A stretch of 64,000 bases of DNA from Hydra vulgaris (GCF_038396675.1 NC_088934.1:206001-270000), one strand, 5' to 3'; counted from the first letter of the stretch, positions 47,746-58,787 are shown. Made by a program: numbers and translations. Notes: a model not told the origin generated them from the sequence alone.

Positions 47746-50119
47746 TACACAGATGTTATCACATAAGGTGAGTACAGGTCTTTTTCTAATCATGCCCATC
47801 AGTTATTAACATTATATATAGATATAGATATATCTACAGGTAGATATTAGATATAGATATATATAGATAAATAATATTTTTCTAAACTTGTATTTTTTAT
47901 TTTGTAATTCTATTTAAGATTTTATTCGTTTCTTTTCAGCTAAATCTGATTCATTAGATAAATTTGATGCGTGCTCTTATAGGAGAAAATATCGACTGAT
48001 TCGTTAGATTATGTTTAAAGCGTGCTTTTATAGGAGAATATATCGACTGATTCGTTAGACTAAGTTTGAAGTGTGCTCTTTGTGGATTGAAGCGTGCTCT
48101 TCGTAAGTTGCAGATCTACGACTTTGTACTTATTACTTATTGGATATAAGGAGGATATTTTAACAAAAGTGCAGTTTTTATTACAAATTAAAAATGTTTA
48201 TGTCAAGATCTAATATACTGACTAATAAAACCATGTAATTTAATACGTGTTAAATACTTTCTCGACGATGAGTTTTTTTTCTTTACACGAATCCAAACAC
48301 TTGGTAATTATAAAGCATAATTATTGCTTAAATATTACGTGCCAAAATTAACGTAAAAAGCACGTCTTTTGGACAGTTTAAGGGGACCAAAAAGTCACCT
48401 AAATATCACGTGCCAAAAGTAACGTGAAAAACACGTCCATAAATCACGTGAAATGGTCATTTCATGGGGACCAAAAAGTCACCTAATTGTCACGTGCCAA
48501 AATAACGTGAAATTCACGTTTTTGTCACGTCGCTGTGCCTACTGGGTTCCGTCTAGAACAAGTCGACCAACGGGCAAGTATCTTTCAGTTAAATCTTTTA
48601 CATCTTGTTTAACAGCAAAATAACTAGTTCCTAGTCTTTCTAAATAGAACCCGTTTTCTCTGGCTTCGTTTTCGTCAAAGAGCCCCGAGGCGACTTGCTT
48701 TCAATTCCAGCTTTTATTGCAGAGTCCAAAAATCATATCAGCAATATCTTTTCTTGCTTTATCGCAACATTCTGGGTCGAAGTAGAAATTGCAGAGTATA
48801 GCAGGACCTGTTTGTTTCAGCTAGTTTGCATGGTGTGGCAACTCCAATTATGTTGAGATCAATATTACAGCTTCTTGCGTAACTTTTAGTTTTAAATACA
48901 GAAACAAATCAACTTAACATTTGTCAAGTTTAATTCATCCTGGTTTGCTTCTAGACTCCCATAGAGTTTTAAGCAATTTTTCAACAGAACTGTTTGTCGC
49001 AGCGCTGCTCACATCTGGTTCAACGCTAAGTAAATCTTCAAGCATGGATAAAAATTTTGGCGGTACACCTGTGGGTTTTGGCGGGGGTTTTCAACAACTT
49101 GATAGTAACTCGGAAATTTAATTATCAATAGGATATGTTATTATGTTATCAATTATAAAGTTATTTTGTGCTATTTGGGTGTCTTTAATAACGATTTGGT
49201 CAAACTTCTTAGTTTCAGGCTCAAAGAGCCACGCGTGTTTATTATGAACTAAATGCCTCCTGAAATTTTTTGAAAAAGGCTTGGAGGGTCATATTTCCGG
49301 ACAACGTCAACGCGGATACTAACAGCACGTCCAGCAAGATGCCATAGTGCAAGGCATTTTTTGCATTCGCGTAAACTGACTCCTGCAGCTTGAATTTTAA
49401 CAAGTTCAAGGCTTTTTGCAATATCGTAAAAATTAGCTGTAGTTGGTTTCTCTTTATGTTTTTAATCGGTCATACCAGGTACCCAGAAATAAACTTAGCA
49501 TAGAACTGTCTTCTCGGTAGTTTTATATATTAATACACATCATTGCTCAAAGTAAGAGCTGAACGTCAGCCCAAGATTTTTTCTAAAGATTTTTTCTAAA
49601 AAATTTTTATTCCACATTTAGGTTTAAAAAAGTCGAGCCTCTCGAGCCACTTTTCTGTTACTGTAAAGTTAACACAAAACTGTCGCACAAATTCAAAATC
49701 GTCATATCGAAACTTTTTAGCGAATTGCATCACTTGGTAAATGTTAGGTATGAGAGAAGTGGACTTAAGTTTTCCATTTTAAGGTAAAGTTTTTATTTAT
49801 ATAAAACTTTATCTTTAATAGATAAAAAATTTTATCGAAGGAAATCTACTTTTTGTGAGAGAAACAAATTCAAGTAAAACAGAACTTGTGCTTTATTCGC
49901 TGTATCGACGGCGAGAAGTTTAAACATTTTTAATATGTCCAACTATTGCATATTATAAGACCAATAATAACAATGAAAAAATTGCTCGCAGGTTTACATT
50001 GCACCTCGTTTCTGGATCGATCGATGCGGTGTTCAATGCATTCGCAAATTTATTAGTCCGAGACCAGCTAAGCTGCATCGTCATAATACAGCTAAAAGAT
50101 TACCAGCTTTAAATTGATT

Positions 50120-50875
50120 ATAGAAGAAACGATCAATTTATTAGTGATACTCAAGTAAAACAAATAAAAATTCAGCTTCATTCTAAACACTATGCTGCTG
50201 CTTTGATAAATTTACATTCTCACGCACATGACAGAATTAAGCTGGTATTATTTTAGAAATAACTTCAGCTTTGCTTGGTTTTTTATCTTAGGAATGGTTA
50301 TCACGTATATTTGGAAAAAAAATATATATATATATATGTTAAAAACTGTATGATAAAAGATATTTTAGTAGAGCTTATAGGGGAAGGGGCGGTTAAAATT
50401 TTAGTTGAACACACATATAAACACAAAACAGTTGGTTTGTATAAGTCAAGATTATCAGAATGCGTTTCAAAAGGAAACAGTTTAAAACTGCTTGGTAGGA
50501 AGCTAAATCACCAAGAACTGAATAATATGGCCTCTAATAAAATAGTTGCTGTATAGGGAATACACTTTGCAAATGGAAAGAAGCGTAGCAAAATCTGAAA
50601 AGAAAATACTCGCTGAGTAAGCTGCTGCTGCTAAACGAAAAGACAAACGACAAGATTTACTTTCTGAACTTAGTTGGTGCCATTGTATATTTTTTCCGAA
50701 AAAACAACGATCTGCCTGCAATTCTCCTACAATTGCTCCTACAATTATTAAATCAGCGCCTTTTATTCAAGCTCAAGATCTTTTTATTCGGGCTCAAAAC
50801 TCGAGTATTCAAGCTCAACCCACTTTTAAATCAACAAAAAAAACTAGTAAAAGATTGCTGGAGTGTTTGTTAAAA
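50120..50875 (+). pseudogene. Plus-strand unknown frames
   Basis: The pieces are RRNDQFISDTQVKQIKIQLH then SKHYAAALINLHSHAHD (about 50125-50235), a membrane-like FSFAWFFILGMVITYIWKK (about 50265-50320), IKDILVELIGEGAVKILVEH (50354), and a Lys/Gln-rich C-terminal part ending near 50875 with SAPFIQAQDLFIRAQNSS. Frames change between pieces. It is oriented opposite to the neighbouring frames. No family is recognised. Confidence 0.4.
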
Positions 50876-51209
50876 TAAGCTCGTCTCATGGTAAGATATT
50901 TTTAGATATCTTTAAGCGTTTCCGGCAAATTGTCTACCTCGTCAGCTTCCGTTTTTTGCACCTCCTGGTCAACATATCTTAGAAATGTTTGCATTTTTTC
51001 TTCAAGAGAAGCAAATTCAACAGGTAACACACTATGCCTAAGAGCGCGTAATATTCTTTCTTGTAAAGAAGATATAGCCTCTTTGGCTGATGTTTACATG
51101 TGGAATGTGATGTATACATGTGGAAGCGTTTGCTATTGCTGTCATATACTTTTTGTATCAAACTGAGCATTGCAGAGATAATTTCAAATGAAGCAATGGT
51201 CTCTGCAAG

Positions 51210-51470
51210 CTAAATGCATACATGAACAGCAACGGCAGGAACTGCAATTGAGCCTGCAACCACTTCTGTTAAAAGTCCAGCTTTTTCAAAACCAGTAGTC
51301 GCGATAGATAAATGTTTTGAAATTTTTTTACGGCGTACCCTTTTTTTTCGAAATTTGTCACCGAGCTCATTAGCCCTCTGATCATATGACAAAGCTGTTT
51401 GTTTTTTCCAATGTATAACCTGAAGTTTGAAACCCTTTATTAGTAAGAAATGGGTATAGCCTTTGTTCAC
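51210..51470 (-). CDS. Small protein, basic middle and hydrophobic C-terminus, unknown
   Basis: An 86-codon frame with a basic patch (FRKKRVRRKKISKHLS) followed by GLLTEVVAGSIAVPAVAVHV, which looks like a membrane or glycine/alanine-rich hydrophobic segment. Basic-then-hydrophobic small proteins are common in virus-like integrated elements such as Polintons, but nothing here proves that. It is one of a consecutive set of minus-strand frames between 53350 and 51210. Confidence 0.4.
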   Translation of the reverse strand: MNKGYTHFLLIKGFKLQVIHWKKQTALSYDQRANELGDKFRKKRVRRKKISKHLSIATTGFEKAGLLTEVVAGSIAVPAVAVHVCI

Positions 51471-51699
51471 TTTTTTCTATTATTACCATTACATTACTTG
51501 TTTTTATTGTTTAATTTGCAACAACATCTAACCTAAAAATCAAAAACTAAAACAGCTTAAGAAAAACCAATTGCTGTTCCATCATAAACAATAAATTTAA
51601 AAGTAAGTTAGTCAATTACTTGAAAAGCCTGTAAAGAAAATTAATTCAAAGATTTAGGCTCACAATAATAAAACTGACTCAATTGCAGATGCGGTAAAT

Positions 51700-51935
51700 A
51701 GTGTCTATTACTCTTTGAGGGTTTCCTTTAACTGTTTCCGCGATTGAAGATATCTTATCACATTCTTTTATATATATATAGCACCAGGTGAATTATCAAC
51801 ATCTGCATAGTATATAATTCTTCGTAAAGCTATTTTAATATGCGCTGTTGTTGTAATCGGTACTGTTAAAGTGACCGTTATAGTACCTGTAATACTTACT
51901 TGGTGAGCTATATGAGTTTGCTTCGTTTTTTTTTA
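51700..51935 (-). pseudogene. Unknown beta-rich fragment
   Basis: The minus strand reads QVSITGTITVTLTVPITTTA then HIKIALRRIIYYADVDNSPG (about 51903-51785), and after a shift KECDKISSIAETVKGNPQRV to about 51690. The alternating Thr/Val start suggests a beta-sheet protein. It is not recognised and contains one frame change next to a TATATATA run. Confidence 0.35.
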
Positions 51936-52096
51936 TAAACTATTTACATTTTCTGTCTAATACTTCAGAGCATACACAATGGTAACTATTTGGTAACTAT
52001 TTCTAATACTTCAGAGCATACACAATGGTAACTATTTACACAATGGTAAATATTTTACTATGCTCCCGCAATTACAATACTTGTCAGCTCCTTGCT

Positions 52097-52309
52097 CTAG
52101 TCTCTCCCGCTTTCTTCAACAGTATTTGCTGTTTCGGTTGTTGAGTCGTCAAGCTGTCCGTTGATTTTGTAGATAGTTGCTATGCCAAGAGGAGCACTAA
52201 CAAGGGCAATGACTAATTGATTGTTATATTCAACTGTACTGGCCATTTTTAATGCTAAATTGCTTGCGATCGTGTAAGCACATGGGACTACATAGTAAGC
52301 ATTTTGCAT
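52097..52309 (-). CDS. Small hydrophobic protein, unknown
   Basis: A 70-codon frame starting MQNAYYVVPCAYTIASNLAL with a central hydrophobic run (LVIALVSAPLGIATIY) and an acidic/Thr-rich tail (DDSTTETANTVEESG). It could be a single-pass membrane or capsid-associated protein. It lies between two other minus-strand frames, in the same direction. Confidence 0.4.
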   Translation of the reverse strand: MQNAYYVVPCAYTIASNLALKMASTVEYNNQLVIALVSAPLGIATIYKINGQLDDSTTETANTVEESGRD

Positions 52310-52415
52310 TATTGTTTAATAATTAGATATACCAACTGTATTATTTAAAACCTTGTATTACAATTGCATTTCCATGCATTAAAACGTGCTTCATTAGAAA
52401 GTGCAACGCATAGCC

Positions 52416-52850
52416 TCATAAAAACAACGCGTACAGTATAATACAAATGAAATCTAAACAAAGCTCTCGCAAAGGGTCTTTAAAATATAACATTAGTGTA
52501 GTTACACCACAGCAAACAGTAGCACAACATTCAAGAGGTTTAATAATAAACTCTTCTTTATACTCATTATAAGGATAATAATGTTGACCACCTCCTATGT
52601 AATTACCATCACTTCCAGCTGGTAGTTTGTTAACTAATCTTGGGAGTTTATATCGATTACTATTTGGAATGCGATATATTTGTGGCCATTCTAGTAGAAC
52701 TTCTTGACCCGCTTCAATAGCATAATATTTTGCAACTTTTCTTGATTTTCCAATATTTATTGTGTTATCATTAACTAAAACATACTTTAAATCAAAAAAA
52801 TCAAATAGCGTCATCTGGTATTAAGAAAAATCTTGTTCCTGGTCTATAGT
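52416..52850 (-). pseudogene. Unknown protein with C-terminal membrane segment
   Basis: After a possible start near 52850 (SYYRPGTRFFLIPDD) and a frame change, a 132-codon frame reads VLVNDNTINIGKSRKVAKYY, WPQIYRIPNSNRYKLPRLVN, GNYIGGGQHYYPYNEYKEEF and a Cys-rich hydrophobic region (CCATVCCGVTTLMLYF). The sequence is well-behaved coding DNA in a window otherwise full of decay. The family is not recognised. Confidence 0.45.
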
Positions 52851-52899
52851 AACTCATTTTTCATATTTTTATTAATGTTTTTTATTTCTAGCTCTTTTT

Positions 52900-53345
52900 C
52901 TTTTTTCTAGATATCAACGGGCAACTCTAAAAATTAAAACGCCAATAGCAATAAAAAGAAGCCATAAAGTTTTTGCTAAACATCCGACAATGTTAGCTGC
53001 AACGCGAAATATCTATGACAGAATTCCTCATATGATACCGGAAGGGCAATTTTTCCAGCAACCGACCTTAAACCGCTAGTTAAATGATCTAAAATATTTT
53101 TTTGGTTCAGGCTTACGGTTAGATTTTGATGGATTTGGGGCACCGCCTAGCTTTGAAAAACTTTCTACTTTAGCTGCAATAATCGCTTCTATAGTTGTAA
53201 GAATAACTGCTTCTGTCATTCCTTGTTCTCGAAAAATTGTTCGTATTTTATCACCTAAAGCTGATTCTCTATCATTAAGTCATCGATTTATAAGATTGCG
53301 AATCTTAGCAATTAGACTTTTAACCCTGCCATTATTTTTTTATTT
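52900..53345 (-). pseudogene. Unknown protein with amphipathic N-part and membrane C-part
   Basis: The minus strand starts NNGRVKSLIAKIRNLINR (about 53335), continues IRTIFREQGMTEAVILTTIE (about 53245), a Pro/Lys-rich linker (GGAPNPSKSNRKPEPKK) and ends with FRVAANIVGCLAKTLWLLFI (about 53010-52955). The 'FREQGMT' followed by a hydrophobic helix and linker gives a pattern I associate loosely with repeat-encoded proteins in cnidarian genomes, but I cannot name the family. Frameshifts near 53080 and 53030 split it. Confidence 0.4.
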
Positions 53346-53859
53346 TATTTAAATTTTCACTATTAGATATTAGTCGTATTATAAATAAAATATACTTCCG
53401 TTACAAAAGATTATTTAACCAAATACTGCTAAAATATATATTTAACAGAAAAAATAACACTCAGTTAAAAGAGAAGAAACAATTGAAAAAAATAAGTTCA
53501 GTAAGCATATATTATGTAAGACTTGTTAAGATAGATTATTTTGTTATAGGAAACTCGTTGAAGACTGAATAAGTCTTATCATCGAGAACCTTGGGGTATT
53601 ACGCAAGATACAAATAAACATTGTGATTCTAATGCACAAATTTTTTAAATATTATTGTGATAAAATTTTGTTTTGCTTTTTCTAGTTGTATTATGATTTG
53701 TGTGTGTATTTTATTTATTTATTTATTTATTTATATTTTTTCAATGTTTTTTTAGATAGATATATATATATATAAATCCGACTTTCTCACGTTGTAGATT
53801 GTGTTATTTCAAGTTTTTATTTATCATGTGAACTAGAACAATTCTATGTAATTATCTAA

Positions 53860-54600
53860 ATAAAAAACAAAATTTTTAAGTTTTGAATTTAATGAAAATA
53901 TATTGTCAGGAAGAGTAATTAAGGTGTATTTCGGAATTAATTTGTTATATAAATAGGGATTGCGATAAGAGATAGAGAATTAAGAGAATTTTTTTTTTTT
54001 TCGGGGTACGATAAAGTTACCAGTTACTCTAGTTTTGAACTTATTGGTAATTGAATAAAAGAAGTTTTCTGTGAATCGTGAAGGTACTAATCCCATTTTA
54101 TATTTTAGCATAAATAGTATATTAGCATAGATATTGATTTGATAAATGTTTAGCGCTTTCATTTCTTTTAATAGGGGTTTAGCACAATCATTCCAAGTTT
54201 CGTTAGGGAGCTCAGTTAATTCATAAATCCTTAATTTATTCCGACGTAAACGTTTTTCCAAATCAATAGTTTTTTTTTTTAATTGCTTATTTCATTGACT
54301 ATCTAACTGTTTGAATGTAAAGGGTTAGGGTTAGGGTTCTGAAAATTATTACTTTCCTGAAAATTATTACTTTCCTTCATACCGTTAACGTCTTTTTCAA
54401 TTATTACAATCTTTGCTTTGTTTTTATTAAAATTGTTTTCCAGTTTGTCAAGTCGATCTGTTATTATTTTTCAATTCGCATCCATTATATTTGTAAATAT
54501 ATTTTCTTGATTTTTTAAAAGTGTTTCATTTAGAATACTTTTTTTTGTTCTTCTAGTTTTGTTGTTTTGAGTTTTTCTATATAAAGTGTTCTGCTCTACG
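53860..54600 (-). pseudogene. LINE with internal deletion: ORF1 joined to ORF2 C-terminus
   Basis: From high coordinate: ORF1-like coiled coil (SILNETLLKNQENIFTN, ITDRLDKLENNFNKNKAK), then LEKRLRRNKLRIYELTELPN with TWNDCAKPLL (about 54258-54170) from the RNA-binding part. This is followed directly by ORF2 C-terminal sequence (ALNIYQINIYANILFMLKYK, about 54165-54105; FSISYR-like end near 53990). The endonuclease and reverse transcriptase are missing, so a large internal deletion fused the two. A telomere-like tract interrupts the ORF1 part. Confidence 0.7.
54322..54338 (+). repeat. Interstitial telomere-like tract with adjacent 18-bp duplication
   Basis: GGGTTAGGGTTAGGGTT is followed at once by two copies of CTGAAAATTATTACTTTC (54339-54374). 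It sits in the LINE ORF1 coiled-coil region. Confidence 0.88.
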
Positions 54601-55990
54601 ACCTTTACTGTTTTTAATATATATTAACGATCTGTCTCACTCTATAAATAATTCGATTGTTCATCATTTCGCTGACAACACTAATCTTCTATGCATAAAT
54701 TAATCAAACGCGAAGCTTTGTTAAAAAGTTAATTCAGATCACAATCATTTGTGTCATTGGTTAAATAGTAACCGTCTTTGCCTAAATATCAATAAAACTG
54801 AATTTATTATTTTTCATCCTGCAAAAAAAAGATTGATAGTAATATTGAGAAAATCAGAATTAATGGTAAAAGACTTTTACCATCTAAATATATAAAATAC
54901 CTCAGGCTATTTCTTGACAAAAACCTATCATGGTACTATCAAATAATTCAATTAAATAAAAAACTCTCACGTGCCAATGGTATGCTGTCATTAATACGAC
55001 ACTATGTTGCCCAACATGTTTTAATATCAATTTACTATTCCTTGTTCTTCTCACGTCTAAGTTATAGTTGCACTGTTTGGGGTCAAAAAGGTAGTTTTCT
55101 ATTACATCGTATAAACAGTTTACAATGCACTTCCTTAAGAATTATGACATTTTCTCCCTTACGATCTAATATCAAAAATAGATTTTCTGAATTAAAAATT
55201 CTAAAATTTCAAGATCTTGTAAAGCTTTATAATTGTCTCTTTGTGTTTGATTTTCTTTAAAATAAACTTCCGAACTCCTTTAATAACTTTTTTATTAAAA
55301 CAAGTGAAACACAAATATTACACGCGAAATACTGAAAATTTTAACTTGCACACTTCCTTTTTCAACACTATTAAATATGGTAAGCGCACTATAAAACATC
55401 AATTTTTCACTGCAACCAAATAATACCATTTATAAAAAAAAAAGATTTTAACTAAATACCCTATTATTATCAACAATCTTCTTCTCAATCGAAACCAAAT
55501 TAAGAAATTTTTATTTGAGTATATATTTAATAAATATTAATTTTATCTTTTATTATTATTGCTTTTTTTAAGTTACTGTATTTATGAAACTATTATTACT
55601 TTTATTTTATACTGTCTTTTTTAACTCTACTAATATTACTAATATCATTAATTTATGTTTGTTTTTTAAATCTTATTAATATTATTTATAATGATAGTGA
55701 TATTGATTCAATTGTAGTAATAGTTTTTTATTCACATTATTATTAAGATTATTATTTTTATTATATTTTTATTGCAATTAAAAATATCATCTTTATTTAT
55801 TAGTACTTTATTTTCCTTTCTTTCGTTTTTTTTTTTTTTCTTTTTTCTTATTTATTCTTTCTGTGTTTTATTTGTTATTTTTTTCCTTTTTTTTTTTTTT
55901 TTTTTTTAGGTGTCGCTTCATTGACTAGTTTTTAACTATATGAGTGACACCTAACCTTATTTATGTAACTTTATAAAATATTATTGCAAA
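54590..55990 (+). pseudogene. 5'-truncated LINE: RT core, C-terminus and structured 3' UTR
   Basis: LRPLLFLIYINDLSHSINN (about 54592) is followed by HHFADNTNLLC (the catalytic Asp pair changed to Asp-Asn), LSWYYQIIQLNKKLSRANGM-type sequence, ISIYYSLFFSRLSYSCTVWG (about 55024) and a C-terminal part to 55423. The 3' UTR has a hairpin, AGGTGTC (55908) pairing with GACACCT (about 55945), preceded by long T runs. This LINE differs in sequence from the CR1/L2-like copies. It is dead. Confidence 0.75.
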
Positions 55991-56089
55991 TTTTCATATT
56001 TTATGATTAAATAAATGGATTATATTTTTTATCGAAACTTCCATATTTGTTTAGAAAATAATAAGTAGCTTGATCAACACGTCTTTCTC

Positions 56090-56829
56090 GTTCAATGCCG
56101 CAAACCAAAAACCCAAATTGGTTTTTCTAATGCTCTGTTTAAAGTGTCTGACTCATTTTCAGATCTTGTTATCCTTTTTTTTAGTTCAGCTTGCGTTCTT
56201 TCTTGTAATTCTAAAGCAGCCCTACGCTCTTTATCTAAATTTGTCTTTTGATAATTTTTTCAGATTCGATTTTTTTTTCAGATTCGATTTTAATTTTTAA
56301 AGGTTTGATATTAATAATTGTATCATCAAAAATCATTTGCATCATCAAAACAGTTTTCATATAAAATCAAAATTAGTTTTAACATTATTTGCGTCAGTAA
56401 AACTTGGTGTCATGATAAAAATATTGAAAGCGATTCAAATTTCCAATTACCTAATTACAATGTGGTACACATTGTTCAATGCCGCTTGGTTTTTCTAATG
56501 CTCTCTTTAAAGTGTCTGACTCATTTTCAGATGTTGTTATCCTTTTTTTTAGTTCAGCTTGCGTTCTTTCTTGTAATTCTAAAGCAGCCCTACGCTCTTT
56601 ATCTAAATTTGTCTTTTGATAATTTTTTTTTTTTTTTCAGATTCGATTTTAATTTTTAAAGGTTTGATAATAATAATTGTATCATCAAAAATCATTTGCA
56701 TCATCAAAACAGTTTTCATATAAAATCAAAATTAGTTTTAACATTATTTGCTTCAGTAAAACGTGGTGTCATGATAAAAATATTGAAAGCGATTCAAATT
56801 TCCAATTACCTAATTACAATGTGGTACAC
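56090..56829. repeat. Tandem duplication of about 360 bp
   Basis: The blocks at about 56133-56470 and 56492-56829 are nearly identical, each running from TTTTTCTAATGCTCT to TTACAATGTGGTACAC. Each unit contains a minus-strand coiled-coil-type frame (DKERRAALELQERTQAELKK, ENESDTL) and a plus-strand LINE endonuclease N-terminus (NIICVSKTWCHDKNIESDSN). Differences are few, including poly-T length and a 12-base TTCAGATTCGAT duplication, so the event is recent. Confidence 0.88.
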
Positions 56830-58406
56830 CAAGTTAGAGGTTGGGACAAGGAAGTTGGGTTAGGGTTAGGGTTAGGGTTAGGGTCAGGGTTAGGGTTAGG
56901 GTAAGGGTTAGGGTTAGGGTATCTATATTATTTAACTCATTATCATACAAATTTATGCAAAATTTAAGCTCAACCACTAATGGCTACGAATCATTATGCG
57001 TGCAAATCGTTATCAAAACCTCAAGAAATATTATTGTGCATGTATTAAATAGACCGCCAACAGGAAAAATTAATGCATTTAAAGACCGCATTAAAAAAAT
57101 AATTAAAAAAAAAATCAAGTTTAAATAAAAGTGCTTATTTTATCGGAGACAGTAACCTCAACATTTTAGACTATGACGTTAATAAGCACACTAATAATTT
57201 CTGTAATGTCTTTTTTCAATCTGGTTACTATGGTTACATACCATCAATCAATAAACCCACGCGTGTAACTAAGACTAGTGCAACATCAATAGATCAAATT
57301 TTTACCAATGAACTTCTTACATCAAAAATAAAAACAGGAATATTAAAAACGGATATTTCGGATCACTTTCCAATTTATTCTCACAAAAGGTAACAGAGCG
57401 ACTAATAAACGATACCTCCATTAAATCTTTTCATGTTATTATATCATTTGAAAAATGGGACGAAACTCTATTAAGTTTAAATGCCGATGAAGCCTATGAT
57501 ATCTTCTTAGCTAAATTTCTTAACTGTTTTACTAAAGCATTTCCCGAAGTTACAAAATTACTAAAAGAAAAAAGCCTTTTTAGCCCTTGGATAACAAAGG
57601 GAATTGTTAAATCTTCAAAAATAACACAGTGATTTCATTGCAAATATCTTAAAAAAGAACGCTAGAAAATGAAACTAACTATAAAAATTATAAATGTTTA
57701 TTTGAAATAACTTTGAGACGTTCAACAACTAACTACTCTTCAGATCAAATAATAAAAAGTAATGGTTCACAAAACACATTGCGCATTATTAAGGAAGTAA
57801 TAGGCAAGAAAAATTTAGACAGAAATGCTCTGCCAAATAATCTCAAATTCAATGATAATTAGTTGTTGATAAATCTATGGTAGCAGAAACGCTTAATAAC
57901 TTTTTTGTTAATGTTGGTAAAAGTTTAGCCGCTAAAATTGTACCATCTAAAATAAGCTTTAAATCATACTTGACATCAAATAATACTATTATGCCTAATC
58001 ATGAACTTACGAAGGAAGAGTTATTAAATTCAGTATCCATGTTGAAACCTAACAAAAGCTCAGGTTTAGATGATTTCAGCAGTAATGTCGTTATTAATTC
58101 ACTAAAATATATAACAATACCACTTTTACATGTTTTTAATTTATCTTTAAAAGATGAAGTTTTTCCTGAAAAACTAAAAAGTGCAAAGGCAATTTTTAAA
58201 ACAGGTGATCTTTCCTATGTTTCCAACTACAGACCGATCTCAATTCTTAATCGTTTTTCTAAGGTTATAGAGCGTGTAATGTATAATAGTCTATATTCCT
58301 TCTTAAATGTAAATAAGATTCTTTACAATTAACAATTTGGTTTTAAATCTGGTTATTTGACCGATCATACAAAAATTAATCTTTTGCAAGAAATATTTAT
58401 AGCTTT
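56318..58406 (+). pseudogene. LINE ORF2 (endonuclease and RT start), split
   Basis: The order is endonuclease N-part (ISFNIICFSKTWCHD, 56731), a telomere-like tract, then NGYESLCVQIVIKTSRNIIV (about 56979), YFIGDSNLNILDYDV (about 57139), SATSIDQIFTNELL (about 57282) and DISDHFPIYS (about 57355). Next come linker and RT: LTKEELLNSVSMLKPNKSSG (about 58003), [20 protein letters not shown] (about 58227) and QFGFKSGYLTDH. It is interrupted at 58406 by the TIR element and resumes at 61444 ([17 protein letters not shown], then NCGVPQGSI), where it breaks off near 61670. It is CR1/L2-like and multiply frameshifted. Confidence 0.82.
56856..56920 (+). repeat. Interstitial telomere-like tract, about 11 units, inside endonuclease ORF
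   Basis: GGGTTA units with three variants (GGGTCA, GGGTAA type). Being a multiple of 3, the tract stays open in frame: it encodes Gly-Leu repeats in the upstream frame (VRGWDKEVG then GLGLG) and Val-Arg repeats in the downstream frame that leads into SILFNSLSYKFMQNLSS. It is the longest tract in the window. Confidence 0.95.
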
Positions 58407-58787
58407 GGGGTCATCCATAAATGACGTCAGTAAATAGCGAATCAAATTATGATAGAAATATTAACTCTTTGTACATAAAATTCACAATTGTTATTCGCTT
58501 CCTAGCGGATTATAAAATGTGGTTTAAAGTAAACTCATAAAAGTAAACTCATAAATTTGTCATTTTTTGAAATTAAATTGTCGTTATTTCAAATGCGAAA
58601 CTCTTATTGCTCTCTAGTTGATTGTAAAACGTGATGCAATGCAAACACATAAAGTCTATTGAAAATTCGAAACGCTAATTTCTCCCTTGCGGGTTGAAGG
58701 AATTCTTTTAAAAAGCTTGTGCTAAGAATAAGCAAAATCATTATTATGATTGTGATGTAAACAATACTAATAAATCAATATTAAAAA

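Larger units (their letters stand above)
41690..48546. mobile_element. Element B: EnSpm-like, 6.9 kb, carries element X
   Basis: The tips are CCCAGTAGGCA (41690) and TGCCTACTGGG (ending 48546), flanked by the dinucleotide TT on both sides (41688-41689, 48547-48548). Deleting B and one TT restores the frame of the interrupted minus-strand gene. It is homologous to element A over its whole length in inverse orientation, except for the 2.9-kb X insertion and an adjacent enlarged TA run. Subterminal CACGTGA/TCACGT words are present at both ends. Confidence 0.9.
41539..49780 (-). pseudogene. Unrecognised gene with C-terminal membrane segment, split by element B
   Basis: Coherent minus-strand pieces: MPNIYQ-like SLIPNIYQVMQFAKKFRYDD (about 49760), CVNFTVTEKWLERLDF (about 49685-49635), LYGSLEANQDELNLTNVKLI (about 48970-48915), CNIDLNIIGVATPCKLAETN (about 48870-48810), DPECCDKARKDIADMIFGLC (about 48780-48720), ENGFYLERLGTSYFAVKQD (about 48660-48605) and PVGRLVLDG (48575). 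After element B the frame resumes in phase at 41687 with a hydrophobic stretch (MTVVALVAVIMPLLL) and ends EEVQIVEITFV at 41539. Frameshifts and a stop are present. The family is unknown; the terminal membrane segment suggests an envelope- or coat-like or membrane protein of a larger element. Confidence 0.5.
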
